64,000 nucleotides of DNA from Nocardioides kongjuensis (GCF_013409625.1 NZ_JACCBF010000001.1:1488001-1552000), one strand, 5' to 3'. Shown: positions 26,625 to 37,043, numbered from the stretch's first letter. A program made the numbers and translations. Notes: a model not told the origin generated them from the letters alone.

Positions 26625-27563
26625 GTGCCTCACGCTGCTGACCTTGCTGTCGAGGTCGACGGACTGGTGATGAGGTACGGCGACACGGTCGCCGTCGACG
26701 GCCTGTCGCTCACCGTCGAGCGCGGCACCATCACCGCCGTCCTCGGCCCCAACGGGGCCGGCAAGACCACCACCCTCGAGACCTGCGAGGGCTACCGTCG
26801 CGCCCAGGGCGGCACCGTACGGGTGCTCGGCCTGGACCCGGTGCGCCAGCGCTCCGAGCTGCTGCCGCGGATCGGCGTGATGCTGCAGTCCGGCGGTGCC
26901 TGGAGCGGCGCCCGCGCCGAGGAGATGCTGCGGCACTTCGCCCGGCTGCACGCCCAGCCGCAGGACGTCGGTCTGCTCATGGAGCGGCTCGCGCTGCACG
27001 AGTGCGGGCGCACGCCGTACCGACGGCTCTCCGGCGGCCAGCAGCAGCGCCTGGGCCTCGCCCTCGCGCTGATCGGACGCCCGGAGCTGGTGTTCGTCGA
27101 CGAGCCCACCGCCGGCATGGACCCGCAGATCCGCCGCGCGGTGTGGGAGCTGCTCGAGGAGCTGCGCGCCGACGGTGTGACCGTCGTGCTGACCACGCAC
27201 TACCTCGAGGAGGCCGAGCGGCTCGCCGACCGGGTGCACATCTTGGACCGCGGCCGCCTCGTCGCCAGCGGTACGCCGCTCGAGCTGACCCGCGGCGGCA
27301 CCGTCGCCACGATCCGGATCGTCGTCACCCAGCCGTTCCCCCCGGGCGCTCCCGAGGAGCTGGTCCGGTCGTTGGGCGACGGCACCGAGCTGACCGTGCT
27401 CGACCCGCTCAGCCTGCAGCTGTCCGGCCCCGCCGACAGCACCACCCTCGCCACCGTGGCCGCGTGGTGCGCGGCCCACGACGTGCTGCCCGAGTCGCTG
27501 TCGCTGGGGCAGCGCAACCTCGAGGACGTCTTCCTCGAGCTGACCGGCCGGGAGTCGCTGTGA
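26625..27563 (+). CDS. ABC-2 transporter ATP-binding protein
   Basis: The 312-residue ATPase has Walker A GPNGAGKTT, signature LSGGQQQR, Walker B LVFVDEPTAGMD and switch histidine TTHYL. It pairs with the permease by a GTGA overlap. In mycobacteria an ABC exporter pair (Rv1457c/Rv1458c region) sits between suf and the ctaA/ctaB genes, so this is conserved actinobacterial synteny. A link to heme or oxidase biogenesis is suggested only by position. Confidence 0.9.
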   Translation: MPHAADLAVEVDGLVMRYGDTVAVDGLSLTVERGTITAVLGPNGAGKTTTLETCEGYRRAQGGTVRVLGLDPVRQRSELLPRIGVMLQSGGAWSGARAEEMLRHFARLHAQPQDVGLLMERLALHECGRTPYRRLSGGQQQRLGLALALIGRPELVFVDEPTAGMDPQIRRAVWELLEELRADGVTVVLTTHYLEEAERLADRVHILDRGRLVASGTPLELTRGGTVATIRIVVTQPFPPGAPEELVRSLGDGTELTVLDPLSLQLSGPADSTTLATVAAWCAAHDVLPESLSLGQRNLEDVFLELTGRESL

Positions 27564-28327
27564 ACACGTTCGCGCCGGCCCCCGGCGCCGCGCCCGTCGT
27601 CCGCCAGCTCGTCACGCAGGCCGGCATGGAGGCACGGCTGATGCTGCGCAACGGCGAGCAGCTGCTGCTGGCCGTCGTGATCCCGGTGATCGTGCTGGTC
27701 GGCTCGGTCCGCGGTGTCGAGCGGGTCGGCTTCGACCTCGACGGGCGCCCGATCGACGTGCTCACGCCCGGCGTGCTGGCGCTCGCGGTGATGTCGACCG
27801 CGTTCACGTCGCTGGCGATCGCCACCGGCTTCGAGCGTCGCTACGGCGTCCTCAAGCGCCTCGGCACCGCTCCCCTGTCCCGCGCCACGCTGCTCGGCGG
27901 CAAGGTGCTCGCCCTGCTGCTCGTCGAGGTCTTCCAGTTCGTCGTGATCGGCGGCGTCGGCCTGGCCCTGGGCTGGTCCGGTCCGTCGGGGGTCGGCGGC
28001 GTGCTCCTCCTCGTGGTCGCAGCGCTCTTCGGGACCGCCGCGTTCGCCTCGCTCGGCATGCTCCTCGCGGGCTCGCTGCGCGCCGAGGCCACCCTCGCCG
28101 CCGCGAACCTGGTCTACCTGCTGCTGCTCGCCGGCGGCGCCGTCATCCTGCCCGCGTCGCTGTACGGCGGGCTCGGCGACGTCGTGCGCTGGCTGCCCTC
28201 GGGCGCGCTCGGCGAGGCGGTCCGCTCCGCGTGCGACGGCGCGGTCGCCGTCCGCGACCTCGTGGTACTGGCCGCCTGGACCGTCCTCGGCTCCGCCCTG
28301 ACCGCCCGAACCTTCAAGTGGGAGTGA
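27560..28327 (+). CDS. ABC-2 transporter permease
   Basis: The 255-residue membrane protein has six hydrophobic segments, with the ABC-2 pattern FERRYGVLKRLGTAPLSRATLLGGK between helices 2 and 3. Start GTG 27560 overlaps the ATPase stop. CtaA follows 2 nt after its stop, so all three genes form one unit. Substrate unknown. Confidence 0.88.
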   Translation: MNTFAPAPGAAPVVRQLVTQAGMEARLMLRNGEQLLLAVVIPVIVLVGSVRGVERVGFDLDGRPIDVLTPGVLALAVMSTAFTSLAIATGFERRYGVLKRLGTAPLSRATLLGGKVLALLLVEVFQFVVIGGVGLALGWSGPSGVGGVLLLVVAALFGTAAFASLGMLLAGSLRAEATLAAANLVYLLLLAGGAVILPASLYGGLGDVVRWLPSGALGEAVRSACDGAVAVRDLVVLAAWTVLGSALTARTFKWE

Positions 28328-28329
28328 CC

Positions 28330-29211
28330 GTGAGCACCGCGACCCGACTGACCGACGTCCAGCGCGGGTTGGAGACGCGGCTGGTGCCGCTGGCGTGGGC
28401 GAACCTGGTCGCCAACATCGTGATCGTGGTGACCGGCGGCGCCGTACGGCTGACCGCCTCCGGCCTGGGCTGCCCGACCTGGCCCAAGTGCACCGACGAG
28501 TCCTACACCGCGCACAGCGCACTCGGCATCCACGGCGTGATCGAGTTCGGCAACCGGCTGCTGACCTACGTGCTGCTCGTCATCGCGCTCGCGTGCGTGG
28601 TCGCGGCGTGGCGGCGGGCCGGCCGGGTGCGCGCGCTGGCCCTGGTCGTGCTCGGCGGCATTCCCGCCCAGGCGATCGTCGGCGGCATCACCGTGCTCAC
28701 CGACCTCAACCCGTGGATCGTCGCCTTCCACCTGCTCGTCTCGATGGCGATGGTCGGCGTGTGCGTGTGGCTGGTCGACGACCTGACCGGCCCCACCCGG
28801 TCGATCGCCTCCGACGTCACCCGGCGGCTCGCGTGGGCGACGTTCGCCGCCGGCTGGGTCGTGCTCTGGCTCGGCACGGTGGTCACCGGCTCCGGGCCCC
28901 ACTCCGGCGACCTGGACTCCCGTCGTACCGGACTCGACCCGGAGGTCGTCTCCCACGTCCACGGCGTCTCGGTCGGCGTCCTCGTCGTGCTGACTCTCTC
29001 CCTGCTGCTCGTCGCGCGCCGCCACGGCGACCGCTGGGTCGCCACGTTCGCGGGCGTGCTCCTCGGCGTCGAGCTCGCCCAGGGCCTGCTCGGCTACGTC
29101 CAGTTCTTCACCGACCTGCCCGAGATCCTCGTCGGGACGCACATGCTCGGCGCCGCCCTCGTCGCCGCCGGCCTCGCCCGCGTGGTCGTCACCACTCGCC
29201 CCCGGGCCTGA
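28330..29211 (+). CDS. ctaA: heme A synthase (CtaA/COX15)
   Basis: This 293-residue protein with eight membrane helices converts heme O to heme A for cytochrome c oxidase. Visible landmarks are the TM1/TM2 loop with paired cysteines CPTWPKC, the EFGNR motif after the first His, FHLLVSM with a second His, HVHGVSVG and GTHMLGA. These give the heme-ligating histidines of the duplicated four-helix bundle. GTG 28330 was chosen because GGGAG lies 5 nt upstream; GTG 28324 is the alternative. It follows the ABC exporter in one operon. Confidence 0.93.
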   Translation: MSTATRLTDVQRGLETRLVPLAWANLVANIVIVVTGGAVRLTASGLGCPTWPKCTDESYTAHSALGIHGVIEFGNRLLTYVLLVIALACVVAAWRRAGRVRALALVVLGGIPAQAIVGGITVLTDLNPWIVAFHLLVSMAMVGVCVWLVDDLTGPTRSIASDVTRRLAWATFAAGWVVLWLGTVVTGSGPHSGDLDSRRTGLDPEVVSHVHGVSVGVLVVLTLSLLLVARRHGDRWVATFAGVLLGVELAQGLLGYVQFFTDLPEILVGTHMLGAALVAAGLARVVVTTRPRA

Positions 29212-29260
29212 GCCGCCGGGGCTCCGGGGGCGCCTGTTCCGCTGAGCGGACCCTCTGGCG

Positions 29261-29338
29261 TTGCGGTTTGGTCCCAAACCGCAACAATTCGGGCTCTGGA
29301 CATGCGGTTTGTGCCCAATCGCCAACTGGTCCGACCAC
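29261..29338. repeat. paired-hairpin repeat, copy A
   Basis: This is a 78-bp unit. The first hairpin has 11-bp arms (TTGCGGTTTGG and its complement around TC). It is followed by CAATTCGGGC, a second hairpin at 29304 (41 bp after the first core) and the small palindrome TGGTC-C-GACCA. It lies in the 310-bp convergent gap between ctaA and ctaB, where it may serve as a terminator. Copy B of equal length follows after 65 bp; no gene is seen in this gap. Confidence 0.8.
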
Positions 29339-29403
29339 CTCGACAACGGCAGCCGGCCCGGCGCCGACGAGGACCGGGCGCTCGTGGAGCAAGGCGCCCG
29401 CGA

Positions 29404-29481
29404 TTGCGGTTTGGTCCCAAACCGCAACAATTCGGGCCCCGGGCATGCGGTCTGTGCCCAATCCCCGACTGGTCTGACCAC
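29404..29481. repeat. paired-hairpin repeat, copy B
   Basis: This is the second 78-bp unit in the ctaA/ctaB gap. It has the same first hairpin and the same CAATTCGGGC linker, a degenerate second hairpin at 29447 (again 41 bp on) and TGGTC-T-GACCA at the end. It differs from copy A mostly in the loop and in the second stem, as expected of an old tandem duplication or two separate insertions. Confidence 0.8.
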
Positions 29482-29521
29482 TTCGCCGAGCCACACCCGC
29501 CGAGCGGGCGACCCCGGCCGA

Positions 29522-30469
29522 TCAGTGCAGCAGCGGGTCGATGGCCACCGCGACGAACAGCAGCGACAGGTACAGGTTCGACGAGTGGAAGAGTCGCATC
29601 GGCTGGAGGATGCTCAGCTCGTCGGAGGTCCGGGCGCGGCGGTGGAGGCCGTGGGCCTGGGCGAGGAACACCGCACCCAGGACGGCGGCGGCGATGGGGT
29701 ACACCGGGCCGGTGTCGGCGACCGGCCACAGGACCAGCGAGGTCGCGACCATCACCCACGAGTAGACGACGATCTGCAACGCGACGGTCCGGGCCGGCTT
29801 GACCACCGGCAGCATCGGGACGTCGACCTGGGCGTAGTCCTCGCGGTAGCGCAGCGCGAGCGCCCACGTGTGCGGGGGCGTCCAGAAGAACACCACGAGG
29901 AACAGCACCACGGGCACCCACGAGAGCTCGCCGGTCACGGCGGTCCAGCCGATCAGGGCCGGGAAGCAGCCGGCGATGCCGCCCCAGACGATGTTCTGGG
30001 TCGTACGACGCTTGAGGAGCATCGTGTAGACGAACACGTAGAACGCGTTGGCGCTGACCGACAGGATCGCCGAGAGCGGGTTGACCCACGCCCACAGGAT
30101 CACGGTCGACAGCACGCCGAGGACCACACCGAAGACCAGCGCGGCGCCCGGCGACACGATGTGGCGCGGCAGCGCCCGGCGACGGGTACGACGCATCTGC
30201 TCGTCGATGTCGCGGTCGTAGACGCAGTTGAAGACCGACGCCGATCCCGCGGACAGGGTGCCGCCGATGACGGTGGCCACCACGAGCCCCAGGGCGGGCA
30301 CGCCGCGCGCCGCGAAGAACATGACCGGCACGGTCGTCAGGAGCAGCAGCTCGATGACGCGCGGCTTGGTCAGGCCGACGTAGGCCATCACGACGTCGCG
30401 GAAGGTCGCCTTCTGCGGTCCCTCGTCACCGGACAGCAGCTCGGGGCTGGTCGGGTCGACGTAGGTCAC
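29522..30469 (-). CDS. ctaB: protoheme IX farnesyltransferase (heme O synthase, CtaB)
   Basis: This 315-residue UbiA-family membrane enzyme transfers a farnesyl group to heme B. The first Asp-rich motif is [12 protein letters not shown] (NxxxDxxxD), the second is [16 protein letters not shown], and about nine hydrophobic helices follow the family pattern. GTG 30469 has GAGGAAC upstream. It is divergent from tkt and convergent with ctaA. Its product feeds CtaA. Confidence 0.94.
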   Translation of the reverse strand: MTYVDPTSPELLSGDEGPQKATFRDVVMAYVGLTKPRVIELLLLTTVPVMFFAARGVPALGLVVATVIGGTLSAGSASVFNCVYDRDIDEQMRRTRRRALPRHIVSPGAALVFGVVLGVLSTVILWAWVNPLSAILSVSANAFYVFVYTMLLKRRTTQNIVWGGIAGCFPALIGWTAVTGELSWVPVVLFLVVFFWTPPHTWALALRYREDYAQVDVPMLPVVKPARTVALQIVVYSWVMVATSLVLWPVADTGPVYPIAAAVLGAVFLAQAHGLHRRARTSDELSILQPMRLFHSSNLYLSLLFVAVAIDPLLH

Positions 30470-30579
30470 GGCAATGTTCCTCGGGGCCTTGCAAGCAGAG
30501 ACGGAAAGCGGTCCGAGTGTAGCCCGACCGGGTCCCGGGTCCGGCACCGAGCCGGTGTCGTGCTCGCCACGCCGCTCGG

Positions 30580-30585
30580 TAGGCT
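30580..30585 (+). promoter_or_regulatory. -10 element of a leaderless promoter
   Basis: TAGGCT ends 7 nt before ATG 30593 of tkt. Confidence 0.5.
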
Positions 30586-30592
30586 CGGAGCC

Positions 30593-32704
30593 ATGATCCC
30601 GGAGCTCGAGTGGACCGACCTCGACCGCAAGGCTGTTGACACCGCCCGCGTCCTCGCGATGGACGCCGTGCAGAAGGTCGGAAACGGCCACCCGGGTACG
30701 GCGATGAGCCTGGCTCCCGCCGCCTACCTGCTGTTCCAGAAGGTCATGCGGCACGACCCCGCCGACCCCGCGTGGATCGCCCGGGACCGGTTCGTCCTGT
30801 CCTGCGGCCACTCCTCGATCACGCTCTACACCCAGCTCTTCCTCGGCGGCTTCGGCCTCGAGCTCGGCGACCTCGAGGCGCTGCGCACCTGGGGCAGCAA
30901 GACCCCCGGGCACCCGGAGTACGGCCACACCGCCGGCGTCGAGGTCACCACCGGTCCGCTCGGCCAGGGTGTCGCCAACGCGGTCGGCATGGCGATGGCG
31001 GCGCGCCGCGAGAAGGGCCTGCTCGACCCGAACGCCGGCGACGGCCCCTCGATCTTCGACCACCACGTCTACGTGCTCGCCTCCGACGGCGACCTCGAGG
31101 AGGGCGTGAGCAGCGAGGCGTCCTCGATCGCCGGCACCCAGGAGCTCGGGAACCTCACGGTCGTCTACGACGCCAACCGGATCTCGATCGAGGGTGACAC
31201 CCACATCGCGTTCAACGAGGACGTCGCCAAGCGCTACGAGGCCTACGGCTGGCACGTCCAGACCGTCGACTGGACCGGCAACGACCACAACGACCTCGCC
31301 CACTACGAGGAGGACGTGCCGGCCCTGCACGCTGCGCTCAAGGCCGCCGACGAGGTCACCGACAAGCCGTCCCTGATCGTCCTCAAGACGGTCATCGCCT
31401 GGCCTGCCCCCAACGCTCAGAACACCGAGGCCGCGCACGGCTCCGCGCTCGGCGCCGACGAGGTGGCCGCGACCAAGCAGGTGCTGGGCTTCGACCCGGA
31501 CAAGTCCTTCGAGGTGCCGGCCGACGTGCTGGCCCACACCCGAGGCCTGGTCGAGCGCGGCAAGGCGTGGCAGACCAAGTGGACGGCCGAGCGCGACGCG
31601 TGGGCCGAGGCGAACCCGGAGCAGGCCGCGCTGCTGCACCGGATGAAGGACCGCCGCCTGCCCGACGGCATCGAGGAGACCCTGCCGGTCTTCGAGGCCG
31701 ACGCCAAGGGGGTCGCCACCCGCGCCGCGTCCGGGAAGGTCATCAACGCCATCGCCGGGGCCATGCCCGAGCTGTGGGGCGGCTCCGCCGACCTCGCCGG
31801 CTCCAACAACACGACCATCAAGGACGCGAGGTCCTTCCTCCCGCTCGACCGCGGCGTCGAGGAGTGGCCGGCCGACCCCTACCAGGGCCGCGTCCTGCAC
31901 TTCGGCATCCGCGAGCACGCCATGGGCTCGATCATGAACGGCATCGCGGTCCACGGCGGCACCCGCGTCTTCGGCGGCACCTTCCTCACCTTCTCCGACT
32001 ACATGCGGGGCGCGGTCCGCGTCGGCGCCCTGATGGGCGCGCCGGTCGTCCACGTGTGGACCCACGACTCCATCGGCCTGGGCGAGGACGGCCCGACGCA
32101 CCAGCCGATCGAGCACCTCGCCGCCCTGCGCGCGATCCCCGGCCTCGACGTCGTCCGGCCCGCCGACGCCAACGAGACCGCCGCCGCCTGGTTGCAGGTC
32201 CTGCGCAACAACGACCGCCCGGCCGGCCTGATCCTCAGCCGCCAGAACGTGCCGACCTTCCCCCGCGGCACCGAGGGCTACGCGACCACCGACGACGTCG
32301 CCAAGGGCGGCTACGTGCTGCTCGAGGCCGAGGGCGGCCAGCCCGACGTCGTGCTGCTCGCGACCGGCTCCGAGGTGCAGTACGCCGTCGCGGCCCGTGC
32401 GCAGCTCTCCGCCGAGGGCATCAACGCCCGCGTGGTCTCGATGCCCTGCCTCGAGTGGTTCGACGCGCAGACCCAGGCCTACCGCGACAGCGTGATCCCG
32501 CCGACCGTCAAGGCGCGGGTCTCGGTCGAGGCCGGCATCAAGCAGGGTTGGCGCGAGTACGTCGGCGACAAGGGCCGCATCGTCAGCATCGAGCACTACG
32601 GTGCGAGTGCCGACGCAGCGACCCTGTTCCGCGAGTTCGGGTTCACCCCCGAGGCGGTCGTCCAGGCCGCTCGGGAGAGCATCGCGGCGGCTGCCCGGGA
32701 CTGA
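30593..32704 (+). CDS. tkt: transketolase
   Basis: This 703-residue ThDP enzyme of the non-oxidative pentose phosphate pathway has [15 protein letters not shown] at the N-terminus, the ThDP/Mg block [21 protein letters not shown]-rich linker, [19 protein letters not shown] and a C-terminal transketolase domain with [15 protein letters not shown]. Length is normal. It heads the tkt-tal-pgi-pgl operon and probably has a leaderless start. Confidence 0.96.
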   Translation: MIPELEWTDLDRKAVDTARVLAMDAVQKVGNGHPGTAMSLAPAAYLLFQKVMRHDPADPAWIARDRFVLSCGHSSITLYTQLFLGGFGLELGDLEALRTWGSKTPGHPEYGHTAGVEVTTGPLGQGVANAVGMAMAARREKGLLDPNAGDGPSIFDHHVYVLASDGDLEEGVSSEASSIAGTQELGNLTVVYDANRISIEGDTHIAFNEDVAKRYEAYGWHVQTVDWTGNDHNDLAHYEEDVPALHAALKAADEVTDKPSLIVLKTVIAWPAPNAQNTEAAHGSALGADEVAATKQVLGFDPDKSFEVPADVLAHTRGLVERGKAWQTKWTAERDAWAEANPEQAALLHRMKDRRLPDGIEETLPVFEADAKGVATRAASGKVINAIAGAMPELWGGSADLAGSNNTTIKDARSFLPLDRGVEEWPADPYQGRVLHFGIREHAMGSIMNGIAVHGGTRVFGGTFLTFSDYMRGAVRVGALMGAPVVHVWTHDSIGLGEDGPTHQPIEHLAALRAIPGLDVVRPADANETAAAWLQVLRNNDRPAGLILSRQNVPTFPRGTEGYATTDDVAKGGYVLLEAEGGQPDVVLLATGSEVQYAVAARAQLSAEGINARVVSMPCLEWFDAQTQAYRDSVIPPTVKARVSVEAGIKQGWREYVGDKGRIVSIEHYGASADAATLFREFGFTPEAVVQAARESIAAAARD

Positions 32705-32748
32705 ACCGGGCACCACCCCCACAGAAGCCACCGCAGAAGGAGGAACCG

Positions 32749-33867
32749 ATGACTGATCGACTGAAGGCCCTCGCTGACGCGGGGGTGTCCATCTGGCTCG
32801 ACGACCTGTCCCGCGAGCGGATCGAGACCGGCAACCTCGCCGACCTCGTGCGCGAGCGCTCGGTCGTCGGCGTGACGACCAACCCGACCATCTTCGCCAG
32901 CGCCATCGCCAACGGTGAGCGGTACGACGCCCAGGTGCGTCAGCTGGTCGAGGGCGGCGTGGGCGTGGACGGCGTGATCTTCGCGCTCACCACCGACGAC
33001 GTCCGCAACGCCTGCGACGTGCTCGCCCCCGTGGCGGCCGGCCACCCCGCCGACGGTCGCGTCTCCATCGAGGTGGAGCCCACCCTCGCCAACGACACGG
33101 ACGCCACCATCGCGTCGGCGCGGCGGCTGTGGGCCTCGGTCGACCGGCCGAACGCGCTGATCAAGATCCCCGCCACCGTCGAGGGCCTGCCGGCGATCAC
33201 GGCGACCATCGCGGCCGGGATCAGCGTCAACGTGACCCTCATCTTCTCCGTCGAGCGTTACCGCGCGGTCATGGACGCCTACCTCGCCGGCCTTGAGCAG
33301 GCGCAGGCCGCGGGCATCGACCTCGGCACGATCCAGTCGGTCGCCTCCTTCTTCGTCTCGCGCGTCGACACCGAGATCGACGCGCGCCTGGAGAAGATCG
33401 GCACCGACGAGGCGCTCGCCCTGCGCGGCCAGGCCGCCGTCGCCAACGCCCGGCTCGCCTACGCCGCATTCGAGGAGGTCATCGCCTCCCCGCGCTGGCA
33501 GGCGCTCGCCGCGGCCGGCGCCCACCCGCAGCGGCCGCTGTGGGCCTCGACCGGCGTGAAGAACCCGGCGTACTCCGACACCCTCTACGTCACCGACCTC
33601 GTGGTGGCCGACACGGTCAACACGATGCCGGAGAAGACGCTGCAGGCCTTCGCCGACCACGGCGAGGTCACCGGCGACCAGGTCACCGGCAGGGCGGCCG
33701 AGGCCCAGGGGGTCTTCGACAGCCTCGCCGCCGTCGGCGTCGACCTCGACGACGTGTTCCTGGTCCTCGAGACCGAGGGCGTCGACAAGTTCAAGGTCTC
33801 CTGGACCGAGCTGGTCGCCACCGTCGAGGCGCAGATGGCGGCGACGTCGGGCGAGGCCGGAGCCTGA
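32749..33867 (+). CDS. tal: transaldolase
   Basis: This 372-residue transaldolase of the long actinobacterial type carries the Schiff-base lysine in [11 protein letters not shown], with [11 protein letters not shown] and [13 protein letters not shown] as further blocks. It exchanges dihydroxyacetone units between sugar phosphates and works with tkt. A strong AGAAGGAGG lies 6 nt before ATG 32749. The coding order after tkt matches mycobacteria. Confidence 0.96.
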   Translation: MTDRLKALADAGVSIWLDDLSRERIETGNLADLVRERSVVGVTTNPTIFASAIANGERYDAQVRQLVEGGVGVDGVIFALTTDDVRNACDVLAPVAAGHPADGRVSIEVEPTLANDTDATIASARRLWASVDRPNALIKIPATVEGLPAITATIAAGISVNVTLIFSVERYRAVMDAYLAGLEQAQAAGIDLGTIQSVASFFVSRVDTEIDARLEKIGTDEALALRGQAAVANARLAYAAFEEVIASPRWQALAAAGAHPQRPLWASTGVKNPAYSDTLYVTDLVVADTVNTMPEKTLQAFADHGEVTGDQVTGRAAEAQGVFDSLAAVGVDLDDVFLVLETEGVDKFKVSWTELVATVEAQMAATSGEAGA

Positions 33868-33872
33868 CCCCG

Positions 33873-35519
33873 GTGGGCGCGGCTCCCGTCGACCCGACCA
33901 CGACCGAGGCCTGGCGCCGGCTCGCCGAGCTGGCCTCGGGCTTCGAGCCCGATCTGCGCCGGATGCTCGCCGACCCCGAGTGGGTCGCGCGGTCCACGGT
34001 GCAGGCCGGCGACCTGCGCGTCGACCTGTCCAAGAACCTGGTCACCCCGGAGATCTGGAAGGCGCTCCAGGCGCTGGCTGCCGAGATCGAGCTCGCCGCA
34101 CAGCGCGACGCGATGTTCCGCGGCGAGCACATCAACGTCACCGAGGACCGCGCCGTGCTGCACACCGCCCTGCGGCGTGCGGCCGGCTCCGACCTGGAGG
34201 TCGGCGGCGCCGACGTCGTGGAGCAGGTCCAAGCCGTGCTGCGCCGGGTGTACGCCTTCGCCGACGACGTCCGCTCCGGCGCCTGGCGCGGCTTCACGGG
34301 CCAGCCGATCCGCACGGTGGTCAACATCGGCATCGGCGGCTCCGACCTCGGACCGGTGATGGCCTACGAGGCCCTCAAGCCGTACGTCCAAGCCGGCCTC
34401 GAGTGCCGTTTCATCAGCAACATCGACCCGACCGACGCGGCGCAGGAGCTGGCGGGCCTCGACCCGGCAACGACCCTGTTCATCGTGTCCAGCAAGACCT
34501 TCGGGACCCTGGAGACGCTCACGAACGCCCGTCTGTGCCGGGCCTGGCTGCTCGAGGGCCTGGGCGCCGGCGACGAGGCGGTGTCGCGCCACTTCGTCGC
34601 CGTCTCCACGGCGCTCGACAAGGTCGCGGCCTTCGGCATCGACCCGGCCAACGCGTTCGGGTTCTGGGACTGGGTCGGCGGGCGCTACTCCGTCGACTCC
34701 GCCATCGGCACGTCGCTCGCCGTCGCGATCGGGCCGGAGCGGTTCGAGGATTTCCTCGGCGGCTTCCGGGCCATCGACAACCACTTCGTGTCCGCGCCGA
34801 TCGAGCAGAACGTGCCGGTCCTGATGGGCCTGCTGAACGTCTGGTACACCAACTTCCTCGGCGCCCAGTCGCACGCGGTGCTGCCCTACTCGCAGCTGCT
34901 GCACCGGTTCCCGGCGTACCTCCAGCAGCTCACCATGGAGTCCAACGGCAAGAGCGTGCGCTGGGACGGCTCCCCCGTCACCACCGACACCGGCGAGGTG
35001 TTCTGGGGCGAGCCCGGCACCAACGGACAGCACGCGTTCTACCAGCTCATCCACCAGGGCACGCGGCTGATCCCCGCTGACTTCATCGGGTTCGCCTCGC
35101 CGGCGTACCCGCTCACCGACGGCGAGACCGACGTGCACGAGCTGCTGCTCGCCAACTTCCTGGCCCAGACGAAGGCGCTGGCGTTCGGCAAGACGGCTGA
35201 CGAGGTCCGCGCGGAGGGGACGCCCGAGGGGATCGTGCCGGCCCGGGTGTTCTCCGGCAACCGGCCGACGACCTCGATCATGGCGCCCTCACTGACCCCC
35301 TCCGTGCTCGGCCAGCTGATCGCGCTCTACGAGCACATCACCTTCACCCAGGGCGCCGTGTGGGGCATCGACAGCTTCGACCAGTGGGGTGTCGAGCTCG
35401 GCAAGCAGCTCGCGCTCCAGATCGCGCCGGGCCTCGCGGGCGACGCCGCCGTGCTGGCCGAGCAGGACGCGTCCACCCGCGCGATGATCGACTACTACCG
35501 GGAGCAGCGCACACGATGA
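33873..35519 (+). CDS. pgi: glucose-6-phosphate isomerase
   Basis: This 548-residue PGI has the signature [18 protein letters not shown], the [12 protein letters not shown] block, the catalytic Glu region [18 protein letters not shown] and the C-terminal [19 protein letters not shown] 33873 lies 5 nt after the tal stop. It overlaps pgl by ATGA. In many related genomes zwf and opcA follow here; they are absent. Confidence 0.95.
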   Translation: MGAAPVDPTTTEAWRRLAELASGFEPDLRRMLADPEWVARSTVQAGDLRVDLSKNLVTPEIWKALQALAAEIELAAQRDAMFRGEHINVTEDRAVLHTALRRAAGSDLEVGGADVVEQVQAVLRRVYAFADDVRSGAWRGFTGQPIRTVVNIGIGGSDLGPVMAYEALKPYVQAGLECRFISNIDPTDAAQELAGLDPATTLFIVSSKTFGTLETLTNARLCRAWLLEGLGAGDEAVSRHFVAVSTALDKVAAFGIDPANAFGFWDWVGGRYSVDSAIGTSLAVAIGPERFEDFLGGFRAIDNHFVSAPIEQNVPVLMGLLNVWYTNFLGAQSHAVLPYSQLLHRFPAYLQQLTMESNGKSVRWDGSPVTTDTGEVFWGEPGTNGQHAFYQLIHQGTRLIPADFIGFASPAYPLTDGETDVHELLLANFLAQTKALAFGKTADEVRAEGTPEGIVPARVFSGNRPTTSIMAPSLTPSVLGQLIALYEHITFTQGAVWGIDSFDQWGVELGKQLALQIAPGLAGDAAVLAEQDASTRAMIDYYREQRTR

Positions 35520-36247
35520 CCGAGACCCCGCCGCCCCTCGTCGAGGTCCACCCCGACGCCGAGACGCTCGCGACCGCTGTCGCCGGCGAGCTCCTCAACC
35601 GGGTCGCCGACGCGCAGGCGGCCGGCCACGTCCCGAACGTCGGGCTCACCGGCGGCACCATCGCCGACGCCGTGCACCGCGAGATCGCCCGTCTCGCCCC
35701 GGCCTCCGGAGTCGACTGGGGCGCCGTGGTGCTCTGGTTCGGTGACGAGCGCTTCGTCCCGGCCGACTCCGCCGACCGCAACGTCAACCAAGCCCGGGCC
35801 GCCTTCCTCGACGAGGTCGGCGCCCACCGGGTGCACACCGCGCCGGCGTCCTCGGAGGTCGGCTCGGTCGAGGAGTCCGCGACGGCGTACGCCGACACCT
35901 TCCGCGCCCAGGGCATCGGCGACTTCGACGTGCTGATGCTCGGCGTCGGCCCGGACGGCCACGTCGCCTCGCTGTTCCCGGGCCATCCCGCCCTCGAGAC
36001 GACCTCCGCGATCACCGTCGGCGTGCACGACTCCCCCAAGCCGCCGCCCGAGCGGGTCAGCCTCACCTTCGAGGCCCTCAACCGGTCGCAGTCGGTGTGG
36101 TTCCTGGCGAGCGGCGAGGCCAAGGCCGACGCCGTGCGCCGGGCGCTCGCCGAGGAGGGCTCGGTCGCCGAGACGCCCGCCCGGGGCGTCACCGGCGCGG
36201 CCGAGACGATCTGGTTCCTGGACCGCGACGCCGCCGGCCAGCTCTAG
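35516..36247 (+). CDS. pgl: 6-phosphogluconolactonase
   Basis: This 243-residue PGL/DevB-type enzyme has [13 protein letters not shown] at the N-terminus, [12 protein letters not shown] and [21 protein letters not shown], which are the sugar-phosphate binding loops of the family. It hydrolyses 6-phosphogluconolactone made by G6P dehydrogenase, although zwf is not in this operon. ATG 35516 overlaps the pgi stop. Confidence 0.93.
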   Translation: MTETPPPLVEVHPDAETLATAVAGELLNRVADAQAAGHVPNVGLTGGTIADAVHREIARLAPASGVDWGAVVLWFGDERFVPADSADRNVNQARAAFLDEVGAHRVHTAPASSEVGSVEESATAYADTFRAQGIGDFDVLMLGVGPDGHVASLFPGHPALETTSAITVGVHDSPKPPPERVSLTFEALNRSQSVWFLASGEAKADAVRRALAEEGSVAETPARGVTGAAETIWFLDRDAAGQL

Positions 36248-36257
36248 CCGGCCTGCC

Positions 36258-36905
36258 CTAACCCGGCAGCATCCCGGAGGTCGCCCGGCGCACGGCCCGG
36301 ACGTGGTCCCGCGCGCGCCGCGATGCCAGCCTCGGGTCCCCCGCCGCGACGGCGTCCACGATCTCCTCGTGGTGGCCCTCCATGTCCACCCCCGTGCGCC
36401 CGCCGGTGATCCAGAACAGGCGGCGCACGTGGTGCTGCAGCGGCTCCATCAGCCGGGCCAGCACCTCGTGGTGCGCGGCGTCGATGAGCGCCTGGTGGAA
36501 GCCGGCGTCGATCCGGCGGTGCTCGCTCGCCTCGGACGGCACGTCGGTGACCAGGAACGAGCGCAGCAGCGCGAGGTCGGCGTCCGTGCGCCGCTCGGCC
36601 GCGAACGCGGCCAGGCGGGACTCGAGAACCTCGCGCGCGTCGAACACCTCCTGGACCGCGGCGTCGTCGACCTCCGTCGCGAACGCTCCCCGGCGCGGCT
36701 CGACGCGGACCAGGCCCTCGACGGCGAGCCGCAGGATCGCCTCGCGCACGGGCACCCTGGAGACGTTGAGCTCGGCCGAGAGGTTGCGCTCGTGCAGCCG
36801 GGCCCCGGGCCCGACCTCGCCCGTGACGATGAGCTCACGCACGGCGGCGGTCACCTCGTCGCTCAGCGAGCGGTGCGCACCCCCGATGTCGGCCAGCGTG
36901 CTCAT
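36258..36905 (-). CDS. GntR/FadR (FCD) family transcriptional regulator
   Basis: The 215-residue protein has a GntR winged helix (about residues 12-75, LSAELNVSRVPVREAILRL) and an FCD all-helical ligand domain with the metal-type histidine positions EHRRIDAGFHQAL and EGHHEEI. It is divergent from the DUF3311-symporter-amidohydrolase operon and likely represses it through the tandem TGGTATACCA sites. ATG 36905 follows GGAGGTGGG. Confidence 0.9.
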   Translation of the reverse strand: MSTLADIGGAHRSLSDEVTAAVRELIVTGEVGPGARLHERNLSAELNVSRVPVREAILRLAVEGLVRVEPRRGAFATEVDDAAVQEVFDAREVLESRLAAFAAERRTDADLALLRSFLVTDVPSEASEHRRIDAGFHQALIDAAHHEVLARLMEPLQHHVRRLFWITGGRTGVDMEGHHEEIVDAVAAGDPRLASRRARDHVRAVRRATSGMLPG

Positions 36906-36999
36906 CCCACCTCCGGTCCCGTCCGGACGGTCGACGCCGTCAGTGCGACCTCGCTCGCCCGAACCCCTTTACAACGACGCATCCTAGACCTATGGTCGC

Positions 37000-37023
37000 T
37001 GGTATACCAGAGTTGGTATACCA
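37000..37023. promoter_or_regulatory. tandem GntR-type operator
   Basis: Two identical perfect palindromes TGGTATACCA lie at 37000-37009 and 37014-37023, with centres 14 bp apart. The form TGGTnnnnACCA is typical of FadR-subfamily GntR sites. They lie 20 bp before the DUF3311 start, in the gap next to the GntR gene. Confidence 0.75.
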
Positions 37024-37043
37024 AATACCCAGGAGCGTCACAG

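Noticed and set aside
27562..27572. KstR-like GAACACGTTC at the ABC permease start
   Set aside because: It is again coding (N-T-F) and lacks the T and A of the consensus at the ends.
21047..29481. possible CRISPR array from the hairpin repeats
   Set aside because: The three copies are dispersed, differ in spacer length (65 bp to 8 kb), contain paired palindromes and have no cas genes nearby.
29261..30592. N-terminal extension of tkt by 444 codons
   Set aside because: It crosses the repeats and runs antisense to ctaB. The family start is ATG 30593 with a -10 element.
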